Below are positions 7,943-16,833 of a stretch of DNA of 64,000 nt, one piece after another. The notes below the pieces were generated by a model. That model saw nothing but the letters and a program-made list of their open reading frames with translations, did no database searches and had not been told where the DNA came from. Source of the stretch: Bacillus sp. HF117_J1_D (lineage in GTDB: Bacteria; Bacillota; Bacilli; Bacillales; Bacillaceae_C); contig JAABNQ010000007.1 in NCBI GenBank assembly GCA_009928435.1, positions 19,388 to 83,387 of the forward strand, read 5' to 3'. Numbering within the stretch: position 1 is the first letter of the stretch; the number at the start of each line of letters is the position of its first letter. The position numbers were made by a program, and so were the translations under genes.

Positions 7943-9355
7943 TTGAAAACAACATTTCCTCAGGCATCTAGTCCTCAACGAAATTTCTCTCCAGAACTCC
8001 AGCAATTTTTACTCGGAAGAATGCTCCTCTTGAATGAAATCCCGTTTTCCAAAGAAGAAATTGACTTACATATCAAAAATGACTGGATTGAAGAAACGCC
8101 TGGATTGAGTCGTAGCGGCGGAGGATGGCTGTGCCATCGCTGCGATAATCGGATCAGTCGGTTTTATGAAACATTTCCATGTGCTTCATGCGGACGGAAC
8201 TGTGTTTATTGCAGAAAATGCCTCATGATGGGAAGAGTGTCTGAATGCACGAGCTTTTATCGGTGGATCGGACCTCCTTTAAAATGGAATACCGACAGCT
8301 GCTTGCAGTGGGAAGGCCAGTTGTCCGCAGGGCAGGAAGCGGCGTCAGAAGCGGTAGTTGCCGCTGTTCGAGACAAGAAAGAACTCCTCGTTTGGGCGGT
8401 GTGTGGCGCTGGAAAGACTGAGGTATTATTTTCAGGAATGAATGAGGCATTGAAACGTGGCCAGCGAATCTGTATTGCAACTCCACGGACGGACGTTGTG
8501 TTGGAGCTTGTGCCCCGAATAGAAAAAGTATTTCCCTCGATCCCAGTGACGGCGCTTTATGGAGGCAGTGATGATCGCCAGCAATTTTCTCCTTTAACCA
8601 TTTCAACCACCCACCAACTCCTTCGTTTTCAACATGCATTTGACACGATTATTGTCGATGAAGTCGATGCTTTTCCATATACTTTTGATGAAAGCCTTCA
8701 ATGGGCAGTTAAAAAAGCGGCGAAACCGAAAGCGGCGAGAATCTATTTGACGGCAACACCCAGTAAGAAATGGCAGAATGAGTGCCGGTTCGGAAAGCGA
8801 GAGTTTATAAAGATTCCTGTTCGCTTCCATCGGAAGCCGCTCCCTCTCCCACAGCTTGTTTGGTGTGGAAATTGGCAGAAACGTATAGAAAAGAGCCAGC
8901 TTCCTTACAACGTTTTGCAATGGGTGGAAAAGCGGGTAAAGCAAGGAAAACAAGCACTTATCTTTCTGCCGCATATCGAATTCATGAAAAGATCACTCCC
9001 TATTTTTAAAAAGCTGCACCCAGCGATTGAAGCAGTTCATGCGGAAGACTCGTTAAGAAGAGAGAAAGTAGAAAGAATGAGAGCGGGGGAGACGCCGATT
9101 CTTCTTACAACAACCATTTTAGAAAGGGGCGTTACATTTCCAAACATAGACGTGGCAGTGCTTGGTGCGGAAGATGATATTTTTACAGAAGCCGCCCTTG
9201 TTCAAATTGCTGGGAGGGTCGGGCGAAGCTCAGTTTACCCAGCAGGTGATGTAACCTTTTTTCATTATGGACGAACAAAAGCGATGATTCAGGCGTTACT
9301 TCATATTGACGGGATGAACAAGGAAGCAAGGAAGGTTGGGCAGCTCGATGAATAA
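7943..9355 (+). CDS. comFA: ComFA, DNA uptake ATPase/helicase
   Basis: A 470-residue superfamily 2 helicase-like ATPase that drives single-stranded DNA import during transformation. A cysteine-rich zinc-binding segment (CHRC, CASC and CVYCRKC, residues 60-95) precedes the motor core: Walker A GAGKTE, motif II IVDEVDAF, motif III LTATPSKKW, motif V TTTILERGVTFP and motif VI QIAGRVGRS. The start is a TTG at 7943 with AGAGGTGAT 4-12 bases upstream. comFC begins inside its last codons; the usual comFB gene between them is absent. Confidence 0.95.
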   Translation: MKTTFPQASSPQRNFSPELQQFLLGRMLLLNEIPFSKEEIDLHIKNDWIEETPGLSRSGGGWLCHRCDNRISRFYETFPCASCGRNCVYCRKCLMMGRVSECTSFYRWIGPPLKWNTDSCLQWEGQLSAGQEAASEAVVAAVRDKKELLVWAVCGAGKTEVLFSGMNEALKRGQRICIATPRTDVVLELVPRIEKVFPSIPVTALYGGSDDRQQFSPLTISTTHQLLRFQHAFDTIIVDEVDAFPYTFDESLQWAVKKAAKPKAARIYLTATPSKKWQNECRFGKREFIKIPVRFHRKPLPLPQLVWCGNWQKRIEKSQLPYNVLQWVEKRVKQGKQALIFLPHIEFMKRSLPIFKKLHPAIEAVHAEDSLRREKVERMRAGETPILLTTTILERGVTFPNIDVAVLGAEDDIFTEAALVQIAGRVGRSSVYPAGDVTFFHYGRTKAMIQALLHIDGMNKEARKVGQLDE

Positions 9356-10055
9356 TCATTGTTTGTATTGCGATACTGTCATTCAAGAGGAGATGTCGTG
9401 GATAAAGCTCTTGTTTGGATCGCCAGAGGAGCGCCTTTGCAAGACCTGTAGAGGGAAATTGGAGGGAATAAAAGAACCTATATGCCGTAAATGTTCGCGG
9501 CCGCTTGCCGATTTGGAGAGCGAATACATCCATGCAGACATTTGCCATGACTGTTTTCGTTGGGAGGAAGATTCAAAATGGGCGGGTATCCTTGAACGTA
9601 ATGTTTCCATATATCAATATAATGACTTTTTAAAAGAACTGCTGGCACGCTATAAATATCGTGGCGATTACGTGTTGGCGAAGGCATTTTCACAAGAAAT
9701 CCGAAAAGCTTTTTCAGAAGCATCATCCGATTTGCTTGTGCCAATTCCGTTGAGCAGGGAACGTCTGCTGGAACGGGGTTTCAATCAGGCAGCGGCTTTG
9801 GCAAGAGAAGCTGGACTTGAAATATTTGATGCTCTTCATAGAATTCATGGTGAAAAACAATCAAAAAAATCCCGCGAAGAAAGAATTTATCTCAAGCAAG
9901 TTTTTAAAGTGAATTTGAATGAATCCGTCAGCGGGAAAAATATTTTATTGATAGATGATATATATACTACAGGTTCGACACTTCATCATGCAGCATATGC
10001 TTTAAAGGAATCAGGGGCTAAAAGCGTAGCTTCATTGACACTGGCGAGAGGTTGA
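9348..10055 (+). CDS. comFC: ComFC, phosphoribosyltransferase-like competence protein
   Basis: A 235-residue ComF/GntX family protein required for efficient transformation. The N-terminal part carries cysteine pairs for zinc (CLYCD, CKTCR, CRKCS, CHDC), and the C-terminal phosphoribosyltransferase-type domain has the PRPP-binding motif ILLIDDIYTTGSTL and the ERGFNQA segment. The ATG at 9348 overlaps the comFA stop (ATGAATAA), indicating translational coupling; an in-frame TTG at 9336 is an alternative. The protein is thought to act with ComFA at the membrane on incoming DNA. Confidence 0.93.
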   Translation: MNNHCLYCDTVIQEEMSWIKLLFGSPEERLCKTCRGKLEGIKEPICRKCSRPLADLESEYIHADICHDCFRWEEDSKWAGILERNVSIYQYNDFLKELLARYKYRGDYVLAKAFSQEIRKAFSEASSDLLVPIPLSRERLLERGFNQAAALAREAGLEIFDALHRIHGEKQSKKSREERIYLKQVFKVNLNESVSGKNILLIDDIYTTGSTLHHAAYALKESGAKSVASLTLARG

Positions 10056-10075
10056 ACTTTTCAGTGAAGATGAAC

Positions 10076-10102
10076 TAAACATTTATTCAGATAAACCGAT
10101 AT
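10076..10102 (+). promoter_or_regulatory. Sigma-D promoter of flgM operon
   Basis: TAAA (10076-10079), a 15-base spacer and ACCGATAT (10095-10102) match the sigma-D consensus TAAA-N15-GCCGATAT. A TATAAT hexamer (10100-10105) overlaps the -10 element and could also be read by sigma-A. The flgM start is 38 bases downstream. Confidence 0.8.
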
Positions 10103-10139
10103 AATAGGTACGAAACGTTGAAAGCAAGGAGGTTATTTG

Positions 10140-10403
10140 ATGAAAATCAATTCTTTCAACAGACCTGAAACGAATCCGTATTCAAAGCAGATTAATCATA
10201 TAGAACAGAAACCCCGCACGGAGCGTATTGAGGCGGATCAAATAGAAATATCCAATCAGGCCAAAGAACTGCAACAATCATCCCGATATGATGCGGAACG
10301 GAAAGCCCACATCGAGCAATTAAAAAGTCAAATCCAGCAAGGTGAATATAAGGTCGACCCTAAAAAGGTGGCGTACAGCATAGCAAAATACTACTTCAAC
10401 TAA
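10140..10403 (+). CDS. flgM: Anti-sigma-D factor FlgM
   Basis: An 87-residue protein that holds the flagellar sigma factor SigD inactive until the hook-basal body is complete. The family pattern is visible: an unstructured N-terminal half (SFNRPETNPYSKQ), then DQIEISNQAKELQ and a C-terminal helical sigma-binding part ending IAKYYFN. AAGGAGG lies 7 bases before the ATG. It heads the flgM-flgN-flgK-flgL operon behind a sigma-D promoter, so it is under feedback control. In B. subtilis a gene called yvyF precedes flgM; it is missing here. Confidence 0.92.
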   Translation: MKINSFNRPETNPYSKQINHIEQKPRTERIEADQIEISNQAKELQQSSRYDAERKAHIEQLKSQIQQGEYKVDPKKVAYSIAKYYFN

Positions 10404-10425
10404 TAAATCGGAAGGAGGCTGCTCC

Positions 10426-10914
10426 ATGTCTGCAGAGACTTTGATGGCTAATCTAACTAAGCAGTATCAACTGCATGAGAGCTTGTTAAGAAACGCGCTC
10501 AAGAAAACGGAGGTACTGAAAAAGGGGGATGTGGACAGCCTTCAGGAGGTTATGCGCGAAGAGCAGAAATTGATAGCAGCTATTACGATGATGGAAAATG
10601 AGCGGCAAACAACGGCTCAGTCATTTTTAAAGAATAACGCGGGGAGTCAAATCACGATGGCGGACTGTATAACAGCTGCAGCTCCTGAAGCGGCAGAAAC
10701 ATTGAGGGCACTCCAGGAACAATTGGTTTCGGTCATTGCCAAACTACAGGAACAAAATGAGCTGAACCAACAGCTTATTTACCAAACGCTGCAATTCGTC
10801 AACATCAATCTTGATGTATTGCAGCCCGGGAAAGAAGTGGCAGCCTACGGCAGGCCAGATGTAAAAAGACAACAAGCCCAACCTGGCAAGTCTTTTTTCG
10901 ATTCAAAGGCTTGA
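10426..10914 (+). CDS. flgN: Flagellar chaperone FlgN
   Basis: A 162-residue, almost fully helical protein of the FlgN family (B. subtilis YvyG), the export chaperone of the hook-filament junction proteins FlgK and FlgL. Long amphipathic heptads run through residues 1-60 and 90-130, and the C-terminal tail is disordered and charged. The start has GGAAGGAGG 8 bases upstream, and the next gene encodes its client FlgK. Confidence 0.88.
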   Translation: MSAETLMANLTKQYQLHESLLRNALKKTEVLKKGDVDSLQEVMREEQKLIAAITMMENERQTTAQSFLKNNAGSQITMADCITAAAPEAAETLRALQEQLVSVIAKLQEQNELNQQLIYQTLQFVNINLDVLQPGKEVAAYGRPDVKRQQAQPGKSFFDSKA

Positions 10915-10953
10915 TTCTATGTAAAATGATTCAGGATGAACGGAGGAACAAAC

Positions 10954-12381
10954 ATGACATCTACTTTTCATGGTCTTGAAACGGCCAAGCGGGCGCTGAA
11001 TACTCAGCAGGCCGGACTCTATACTACCGGAAATAACGTAGCGAATGCGAATACTCCGGGATATACGCGCCAGCGGCTCAATATGAGGGCAACCGATGCA
11101 TATCCGCCAGCTTCGATGAACAGGCCGCAAATTCCTGGGCAGATCGGGACGGGAGTTACAGCGGGAGAGGTACATCGGGTCCGTGAATTTTTTTTAGACG
11201 GACAATTTCGGAAGGAAAGTGCCAAGCTGGGCTACTATGGAACAAGCTCTGAGGCCTTATCCAGACTTGAGGATATTTTAAACGAAACAGGAAAAGACAG
11301 CGTCGGCATTTCCAAGGTGCTTGGCGAATTTTGGCAGTCTCTTCAAGATTTAAGTGTTCATCCTGAACATGACGGTGCCCGAGAAGTCGTTTTGCAACGT
11401 GGACATGCGGTGGCGGATACATTCAACTACATATATCAGAGCATCCAGACATACAGAGAAGACCTGGGACTTCAGATTGATACTGACCAAGAAGCGATTA
11501 ACTCGATTTTGAAAAATATTGATGCTTTGAATAAAAGAATTGCGGAAATGGAACCGCTCGGCTTTATTCCAAATAATTTGTATGATGAACGTGACTTGCT
11601 CGTAGACGAGCTTTCCAAATATATGGATATCCAGGTCATCAAAGAGGACAGCTATACAAATTCCACAGGGGCAATGGAAGGTATTTATAAAATTATGGTT
11701 GGGGACGTTGAGGTAGTGAACCAATCAGGTTATAAAGAACTGGATATTACCATGGGTGGAGATCCAGATGTTGTCACTGGTCTTTCATTTGATGGAAATG
11801 AAGTGCCGATTGATTTTTTACCTCAAGGCAAATTGAAAAGCTTGATTGAAAACTATGGCTATGGCAGCGATGAGCATGATTCTTATTTAAAGATCATGAA
11901 CCAACTGGACGATCTGGCGAACCAATTTGCAAAGAGCATCAACGAAGTTCATAAAGAAGGTAAGACAAAAGATGGAAGTGACGGGGGCGTCTTTTTTACA
12001 GAAGGCGCTGGTGCTAAGGGAATAAAAATGGAGCTGACCCATACGGATGATTTGGCTGCTTCAAGATCTGGTGCTGTTGGTGAAAGCGAGCAGGCCCTAG
12101 CGATGGCTGATTCATTTAAAGACGTGATGACAGATTACCAGAAAATCATCGGGAAACTTGGAGTGGAAACACAATACGCCAACCGGCAAAAGGCCAATGC
12201 GGCAACACTGCAGGCATCTGTTGATGACAAACGTCTGTCTGTAAGCACTGTTTCAATGGATGAAGAAATAATGAATATGATTAAATTCCAGCATGCTTAT
12301 AATGCGGCTGCAAGAAATATTACAGTAGTGGATGAAATGCTTGATAAAATCATAAATGGAATGGGCGTTATCGGGAGATAG
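10954..12381 (+). CDS. flgK: Flagellar hook-associated protein 1 FlgK
   Basis: A 475-residue secreted axial protein that joins hook and filament. The N-terminal D0 motif is conserved (STFHGLETAKRALNTQQAGL, then NNVANANTPGYTRQR), and the C-terminal D0 helix has VSMDEEIMNMIKFQHAYNAAARNITVVDEMLDKIINGMG. The ATG at 10954 is chosen because CGGAGGA lies just upstream; an ATG at 10936 would put the ribosome binding site inside the gene. The length is close to the B. subtilis protein (507). Confidence 0.95.
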   Translation: MTSTFHGLETAKRALNTQQAGLYTTGNNVANANTPGYTRQRLNMRATDAYPPASMNRPQIPGQIGTGVTAGEVHRVREFFLDGQFRKESAKLGYYGTSSEALSRLEDILNETGKDSVGISKVLGEFWQSLQDLSVHPEHDGAREVVLQRGHAVADTFNYIYQSIQTYREDLGLQIDTDQEAINSILKNIDALNKRIAEMEPLGFIPNNLYDERDLLVDELSKYMDIQVIKEDSYTNSTGAMEGIYKIMVGDVEVVNQSGYKELDITMGGDPDVVTGLSFDGNEVPIDFLPQGKLKSLIENYGYGSDEHDSYLKIMNQLDDLANQFAKSINEVHKEGKTKDGSDGGVFFTEGAGAKGIKMELTHTDDLAASRSGAVGESEQALAMADSFKDVMTDYQKIIGKLGVETQYANRQKANAATLQASVDDKRLSVSTVSMDEEIMNMIKFQHAYNAAARNITVVDEMLDKIINGMGVIGR

Positions 12382-12394
12382 GGGGTAATGGTAC

Positions 12395-13267
12395 ATGCGC
12401 GTTACACAGTCAATGATTGCGAATAATTCACTTAGACATTTGAGCAATACATATGGAAGGCTTGGGCAGCTACAGGAGCAGATGAATACAGGGAAAAAAA
12501 TTACACGTCCGTCTGACGACCCAGTTGCGGCTATGAAGGGAATCGCTTATCGGAACAATGTCCTTCAAACGGAGCAATTTAAACGGAATTTTGCAGAAGC
12601 TCATAACTGGATTGATAATTCTGATGCCGCTTTAGACCAAGCGACAAAGGCCATGCATCGCATACGGGAGTTGACAGCACGGGCAGCTAACGGGACATAT
12701 GAAGAAGGACAGTTAGATGCTGTAACTAAAGAGATCAATGAAATTATGCAGCAGTTGGAAAATATCGCGAATACGGAAGTTGGCGGGAAATATATTTTTA
12801 ATGGAACACTGACAAATGAACGGCCAGTTGATTTGTCGTCCAACCCTCCGATCTTTCCTGCAAGTATGGATGATGTGAAAATTGAACTGGGTAAGGGCAT
12901 TTTTATCCCTGTAAACGTAAAGCCAGATACTATTTTTTCAGAAGAGTTTTTTACATCTATTCAAAATTTGATTAACGATATTGAGTCTGAGGGAGATATC
13001 GACAGCCATTTATCCATTTTGGACAAACGGATTGATGAATTGCTGAAGGAACGTTCTTCACTGGGGGCAAAATCCAACCGGATTGATGCGATGGAACAGC
13101 GGATGGACCAACAGGAGGAAATTTCTAAAAAAATGATGTCTGATAATGAAGATGTGGAATACGAACAAGTGATCACGGAATTAATCATGGAAGAAAGTCT
13201 GCTTCGTGCATCATTGAGCGTCAGTTCACGAATCGTCCAGCCGACACTGGTAGATTTTCTGAGATAG
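12395..13267 (+). CDS. flgL: Flagellar hook-associated protein 3 FlgL
   Basis: A 290-residue flagellin-like junction protein. The N terminus is MRVTQSMIANNSLRHLSNTYGRLGQLQEQMNTGKKITRPSDDPVAAM, a typical D0/D1 flagellin fold start (quoted only to identify it, key residues NTGKKI and PSDDP), and the C terminus has the matching helix with LIMEESLLRASLSVSSRI. It is exported through the flagellar type III apparatus with FlgN. The start lies 13 bases after flgK, with GGGGGT as ribosome binding site. A small terminator-like hairpin follows. Confidence 0.94.
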   Translation: MRVTQSMIANNSLRHLSNTYGRLGQLQEQMNTGKKITRPSDDPVAAMKGIAYRNNVLQTEQFKRNFAEAHNWIDNSDAALDQATKAMHRIRELTARAANGTYEEGQLDAVTKEINEIMQQLENIANTEVGGKYIFNGTLTNERPVDLSSNPPIFPASMDDVKIELGKGIFIPVNVKPDTIFSEEFFTSIQNLINDIESEGDIDSHLSILDKRIDELLKERSSLGAKSNRIDAMEQRMDQQEEISKKMMSDNEDVEYEQVITELIMEESLLRASLSVSSRIVQPTLVDFLR

Positions 13268-13293
13268 AAGCTATTCTGCGGGATAGCTTTTTT
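13268..13293 (+). terminator. Intercistronic hairpin with T-run after flgL
   Basis: AAGCTATT / GATAGCTT (8 bp, one T-G pair) around CTGCGG is followed directly by TTTT. It lies between flgL and the yviE-like gene and could partly terminate flgM operon transcripts, setting the level of fliW-csrA. Confidence 0.6.
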
Positions 13294-13317
13294 GTTGCTT
13301 AAAAAGGAGGAGGAAGC

Positions 13318-13884
13318 ATGAGATTAATGCCGCAAATCCAGATGGAATCCGTAACGGGACAAATCGGTATTAGAACACTTCCGGCAAAGCAGAGCATTGA
13401 ACAACCCAAAGCGGTTGTAGAGATTCAGCAGCCCCCGGCTGAAATGCAAATTGAGCGGACGTCTTCGAAACTGACAATCGATCAGACGAAGGCGTGGGAA
13501 GATATGAACTTAAAGTCCATTCCAAGGCTTGTGGCGGACTTTGCGCAAGAGGGCCGTTCAAAGGCAATGGAGGGGGCTGCCCGGCGTGCTGAAGAAGGCG
13601 ACGAACTGATGAGGATTGAGTATGGGGGAAATCCGCTGCCGGGTATTGCAAAGCGAAATTCAGAAAGGCCAGAAGCTTCGTTTAATATTGGGTTTATCCC
13701 TTCACCTTTCAGTGTGAAATTGGATTATGAACCTTCTGACTTGGACATAAGGTGGACAAGGAACGAACCGATTATTCATGCGGAGCCCCAGAAGCCAGTC
13801 ATTGGATATGAACCGGGGAACGTAGACATTTATATGGAACGTGAACCGTCGTTGAAAATAGATTTTATCAATTTGGAAGCATGA
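13318..13884 (+). CDS. yviE: DUF6470 family protein (YviE)
   Basis: A 188-residue cytosolic protein matching B. subtilis YviE in place and pattern: MRLMPQIQMES, IEQPKAVVEIQQPPA, LTIDQTKAWEDMNLKS, then EYGGNPLPGIAKRN and a C-terminal set of short beta-like repeats (VKLDYEPSDLDI, VIGYEPGNVDI). The function is not known; it is found almost only between flgL and fliW, so a flagellar assembly role is likely. The ribosome binding site is AAAGGAGGAGG. Confidence 0.88.
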   Translation: MRLMPQIQMESVTGQIGIRTLPAKQSIEQPKAVVEIQQPPAEMQIERTSSKLTIDQTKAWEDMNLKSIPRLVADFAQEGRSKAMEGAARRAEEGDELMRIEYGGNPLPGIAKRNSERPEASFNIGFIPSPFSVKLDYEPSDLDIRWTRNEPIIHAEPQKPVIGYEPGNVDIYMEREPSLKIDFINLEA

Positions 13885-13897
13885 GGGGAGCGAGAAA

Positions 13898-14332
13898 ATG
13901 AACATTGAAACGAAATACCATGGTACGCAGGAAATAAGGGCGAAAGATATTTTGACATTTGACAGCGGTATACCGGGATTCCCGCATGAAAGGGAGTTTG
14001 TTCTACTACCTTTGGATGGTAGTGCTTTGTCTGTTATGCAGTCAGTGGAAAAACCAGAAATCGGCTTTGTTGTGGCAGACCCTTTTTCTTTTTTTCCGGA
14101 ATATGATTTTCAATTAAGTGAGTCGGCGGTTGAGCAGTTGGGTTTGGGAAATCCGGAAGATGCAGTAGTTTTTGCGATTTTAACTGTTCAGGATCCTTTT
14201 GAAAAAACAACGATTAACTTGCAGGCGCCAGTTCTTATAAATTCTCGGAATAATAAAGCGAAGCAAGTGATCTTAAACGATCTCCATTACAAAACAAGAC
14301 ACCCCCTGTTCGAACAGAAAGTGAAGGGGTGA
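13898..14332 (+). CDS. fliW: Flagellar assembly factor FliW
   Basis: A 144-residue beta-barrel protein that binds flagellin or CsrA. When flagellin is secreted, FliW is freed and sequesters CsrA, lifting repression of hag translation. Family features include the N-terminal [37 protein letters not shown], and [34 protein letters not shown] precedes the ATG. The csrA start lies only 4 bases beyond the stop, so the antagonist and its target are co-translated. Confidence 0.95.
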   Translation: MNIETKYHGTQEIRAKDILTFDSGIPGFPHEREFVLLPLDGSALSVMQSVEKPEIGFVVADPFSFFPEYDFQLSESAVEQLGLGNPEDAVVFAILTVQDPFEKTTINLQAPVLINSRNNKAKQVILNDLHYKTRHPLFEQKVKG

Positions 14333-14336
14333 TGAG

Positions 14337-14564
14337 ATGCTGATACTATCAAGGAAAAAAGGGGAAGCCATCCAAATCGGGCCTGACATTGAACTTTCCA
14401 TCACAGCCATTCAAGGTGACCAAGTTAAAATCGGTATCAATGCTCCTAAGAACGTTGAAGTTTACCGCAAGGAAGTGTGGCTAGAAATCCAGAACGAAAA
14501 TGCAGCTGCACTAAAAGGAGTCTTTGATCTCTTAAACATCTTGGAAAAGACGAAAAAAGATTAA
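14337..14564 (+). CDS. csrA: Carbon storage regulator CsrA
   Basis: A 75-residue RNA-binding dimer that represses hag translation by covering its ribosome binding site. Conserved features: [15 protein letters not shown], with the IKIG-type strand ([20 protein letters not shown]) and the RNA-contact Arg in YRKEV. The ribosome binding site (AAGGGGTGAT) lies within the end of fliW. Directly downstream is the hag leader, with an excellent CsrA recognition site, so the three-part FliW-CsrA-Hag switch is complete here. Confidence 0.96.
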   Translation: MLILSRKKGEAIQIGPDIELSITAIQGDQVKIGINAPKNVEVYRKEVWLEIQNENAAALKGVFDLLNILEKTKKD

Positions 14565-14572
14565 AAGACTAT

Positions 14573-14598
14573 TAAACAATACACCCATTAGCCGATAT
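14573..14598 (+). promoter_or_regulatory. Sigma-D promoter of hag
   Basis: TAAA (14573-14576), a 14-base spacer and a perfect GCCGATAT (14591-14598) form a consensus sigma-D promoter about 105 bases before the flagellin start. Confidence 0.88.
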
Positions 14599-14702
14599 AA
14601 ACATTGAAGGCGAAAACCGGGCGGCCGATCGGGGTCTCGCCAACAATACATGGAACACCGCCCACAAGGATGTGAGCGGCACATTCAAGGAGGAAAAAAA
14701 TA
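14599..14702 (+). promoter_or_regulatory. hag 5' leader with two CsrA-binding sites
   Basis: Site 1 is ACAAGGATGT (14664-14673), identical to the core of the SELEX-derived CsrA consensus RUACARGGAUGU, with AAGGAT exposed in the loop of a hairpin closed by CCGC/GCGG and CAC/GTG. Site 2, CAAGGAGG (14686-14693), overlaps the hag ribosome binding site. Further upstream, GGCGA and TCGCC can pair. This is the architecture by which CsrA represses flagellin translation. Confidence 0.82.
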
Positions 14703-16364
14703 ATGAGAATCAACCACAACATTGCGGCGTTGAACACGCATCGTCAACTATCTTTTAACAACACTAGCGCCTCAAAAAACTTGGAGAAGTTATCATCAGG
14801 CCTTCGCATTAACCGTGCTGGAGATGATGCAGCAGGACTTGCAATCTCTGAAAAAATGCGTGGACAAATCCGTGGTTTAGAAATGGCTTCTAAAAACGCG
14901 CAAGACGGCGTATCTTTAATCCAAACAGCTGAAGGCGCATTAAACGAAACCCACTCAATCCTACAACGTATGAAAGAGCTTGCTACACAGGCTTCAAATG
15001 GAACGAACACTGAATCCGATCGTTCTGCCATGCAAGACGAATTAAACCAATTAACTTCTGAAATAAACCGAATCGGTAATACAACAGAGTTTAATACTCA
15101 AAAATTACTTAACGGTGGAATTGGTACTAATGATGGAGCGAAAATTACAAAAGCTACAAGTGCATCGGTAACTGCTACAGGTACTGTAACTGCAGCAGCT
15201 TCTGATGCAGACTTAACAATCACAGTAGATAATGTAACATTTAATATCGGAAATGTTACTGTTGCTTCAGCTGACGAAGCTGGAGCGAAAGCTGCAGCTA
15301 TAGAACTTGGAAATAAAACTTCAGGTGGAACCAAGTTATCAGAGCTTGTAGATATAACTACTGATGGTGCTGGTAAATTAGTATTTACTGCTAAATCTAC
15401 AGGGTCATCAAGTTCTATTGAGTTTAGTGCAGATGATGCCGCACTGGGTATTACAGCAGCTGATGATAAAGGCGTGGGAACTCCTTCCACAATCGAACGT
15501 CATGGTATAGAAGCAGCCGCAGCATTAGCTTCCGGTAATACAATAGATGCTAATTCTACTTTTACTGTAACAGTTGGGAATGAGAGCGCAGTAACAGTCA
15601 CTCTTAAAGAAGGAAAAACATATGATACCGGAAATGCAGATGCAAATGTTGCAAAGTCTGCTATGCAAGATTTAATCAAGGATATAAATGCTGCACTCCA
15701 AGAGGCAGGTTTATCGGATAAGGTAACTGCTTCATTATCAGCTGATAACAAAGTTCAATTTGTTTCAGAAACTGGAAAAGATATAAAATTAGGTGATGGA
15801 ACGGGTACACCTCTAAATGCAATGGGCTTCACGGTAGCTACTGATACGGTTAAAAACATTAATCAAGTAGTTGGACCTGGCGCTCAAGGTACTGGCTATA
15901 ATACTTCATTCCAAATTGGAGCTAATACTGGTCAAAGCATGTCCTTGCAAATTAATGATATGCGTTCAGCAGCTCTTGGGATAACTGGAAATGCAGGACA
16001 AGCAGGTTTCACTTCTTCTAATTCAGTTACGAATGGTACAAATGATATTAAGGCTGAAGCTGCGTTGAACATTTCTAATAAAGATGATGCTTCAAAAGCC
16101 ATTGCAATCATTGATAATGCCATCGCCTCTGTATCCTCAGAGCGTGGAAAGCTAGGTGCTGTTCAAAACCGCTTAGAGCACACAATCAATAACTTAGGAA
16201 CATCTTCCGAAAACTTAACAGCCGCGGAATCTCGTATTAGAGATGTTGACATGGCGAAAGAAATGATGGAGTTCACGAAGAACAATATTCTTACTCAAGC
16301 TGCACAAGCAATGCTTGCTCAAGCTAACCAACAACCTCAAGGAGTTCTTCAACTTCTACGTTAA
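14703..16364 (+). CDS. hag: Flagellin (Hag)
   Basis: The 553-residue major filament protein has conserved ends: N-terminal D0/D1 ([39 protein letters not shown], residues 1-140) and C-terminal D1/D0 ([48 protein letters not shown]). Between them, residues about 140-430, is a large Ala/Thr/Ser/Asp-rich surface insert with two related beta-rich sections (TVTVDN-like and [10 protein letters not shown]-like). B. subtilis Hag has about 300 residues, so this filament carries extra outer domains. It is the only flagellin gene in the window. AAGGAGG lies 10 bases upstream and is the CsrA target. Confidence 0.96.
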   Translation: MRINHNIAALNTHRQLSFNNTSASKNLEKLSSGLRINRAGDDAAGLAISEKMRGQIRGLEMASKNAQDGVSLIQTAEGALNETHSILQRMKELATQASNGTNTESDRSAMQDELNQLTSEINRIGNTTEFNTQKLLNGGIGTNDGAKITKATSASVTATGTVTAAASDADLTITVDNVTFNIGNVTVASADEAGAKAAAIELGNKTSGGTKLSELVDITTDGAGKLVFTAKSTGSSSSIEFSADDAALGITAADDKGVGTPSTIERHGIEAAAALASGNTIDANSTFTVTVGNESAVTVTLKEGKTYDTGNADANVAKSAMQDLIKDINAALQEAGLSDKVTASLSADNKVQFVSETGKDIKLGDGTGTPLNAMGFTVATDTVKNINQVVGPGAQGTGYNTSFQIGANTGQSMSLQINDMRSAALGITGNAGQAGFTSSNSVTNGTNDIKAEAALNISNKDDASKAIAIIDNAIASVSSERGKLGAVQNRLEHTINNLGTSSENLTAAESRIRDVDMAKEMMEFTKNNILTQAAQAMLAQANQQPQGVLQLLR

Positions 16365-16374
16365 TATTTTTACA

Positions 16375-16412
16375 AAAGTGGTCTTCTGGCTTAGGAGACC
16401 ACTTTCTTCATT
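16375..16412 (+). terminator. Terminator of hag
   Basis: AAAGTGGTCT / AGACCACTTT (16375-16384 and 16396-16405), a perfect 10-bp stem, is followed by a T-rich stretch 10 bases after the flagellin stop. Confidence 0.8.
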
Positions 16413-16669
16413 CTCTAGTCTTATAAACGACTGACCGACAAGTAGGTTCAACTGGTCTGCTATCTGTTAGGCAGTATACTTTTATATGGGGCTATTCGAA
16501 ACTCAGCGGAAGCATTCATTCTGTAAGTGATGAAATGAATGCATATTGGTGCTTCAATCAGTGAGGGGCAAACCAGTGCTGGATATTGTTAAAGTCTTCG
16601 ACGAAAATACGCCAAGGTGCATTTGATAAGAAGGGAACGCATTTGAGAATGCTTCTAATGAAATCTATC

Positions 16670-16699
16670 TAAAAAAGCCAAGCCTCAAAAGGCTTGGCT
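16670..16699 (-). terminator. Strong minus-strand terminator downstream of a small ORF
   Basis: AGCCAAGCCT / AGGCTTGGCT, a perfect 10-bp stem with CAAA loop, is followed on the minus strand by six T (AAAAAA at 16671-16676 on the plus strand). It lies about 48 bases after the stop of the 28-residue ORF and shows that this intergenic region is transcribed leftward. Confidence 0.8.
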
Positions 16700-16746
16700 C
16701 TACTAATATATATTTATGCAGTATCTAGATGCTTAATGTTTGATGT

Positions 16747-16833
16747 TCAGTTACGTTTGTTGAGGACTCTTGCTGTTCTGACGCGTACGAAACCCTCATA
16801 TTTGTTGACTAGGCTGTTAATGAAAGTCTTCAT
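16747..16833 (-). CDS. Small ORF, 28 residues, unknown
   Basis: ATG start with AAGGTAGG 5 bases upstream, encoding a basic peptide that begins MKTFINSLVNKYEG, continues FVRVRTARVLNKRN and stops. Net charge is strongly positive; no hydrophobic segment. A strong intrinsic terminator follows on the same strand. No family recognised. It may be a genuine small protein or the last readable piece of a decayed gene, since neighbouring minus-strand frames look degraded. Confidence 0.4.
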   Translation of the reverse strand: MKTFINSLVNKYEGFVRVRTARVLNKRN

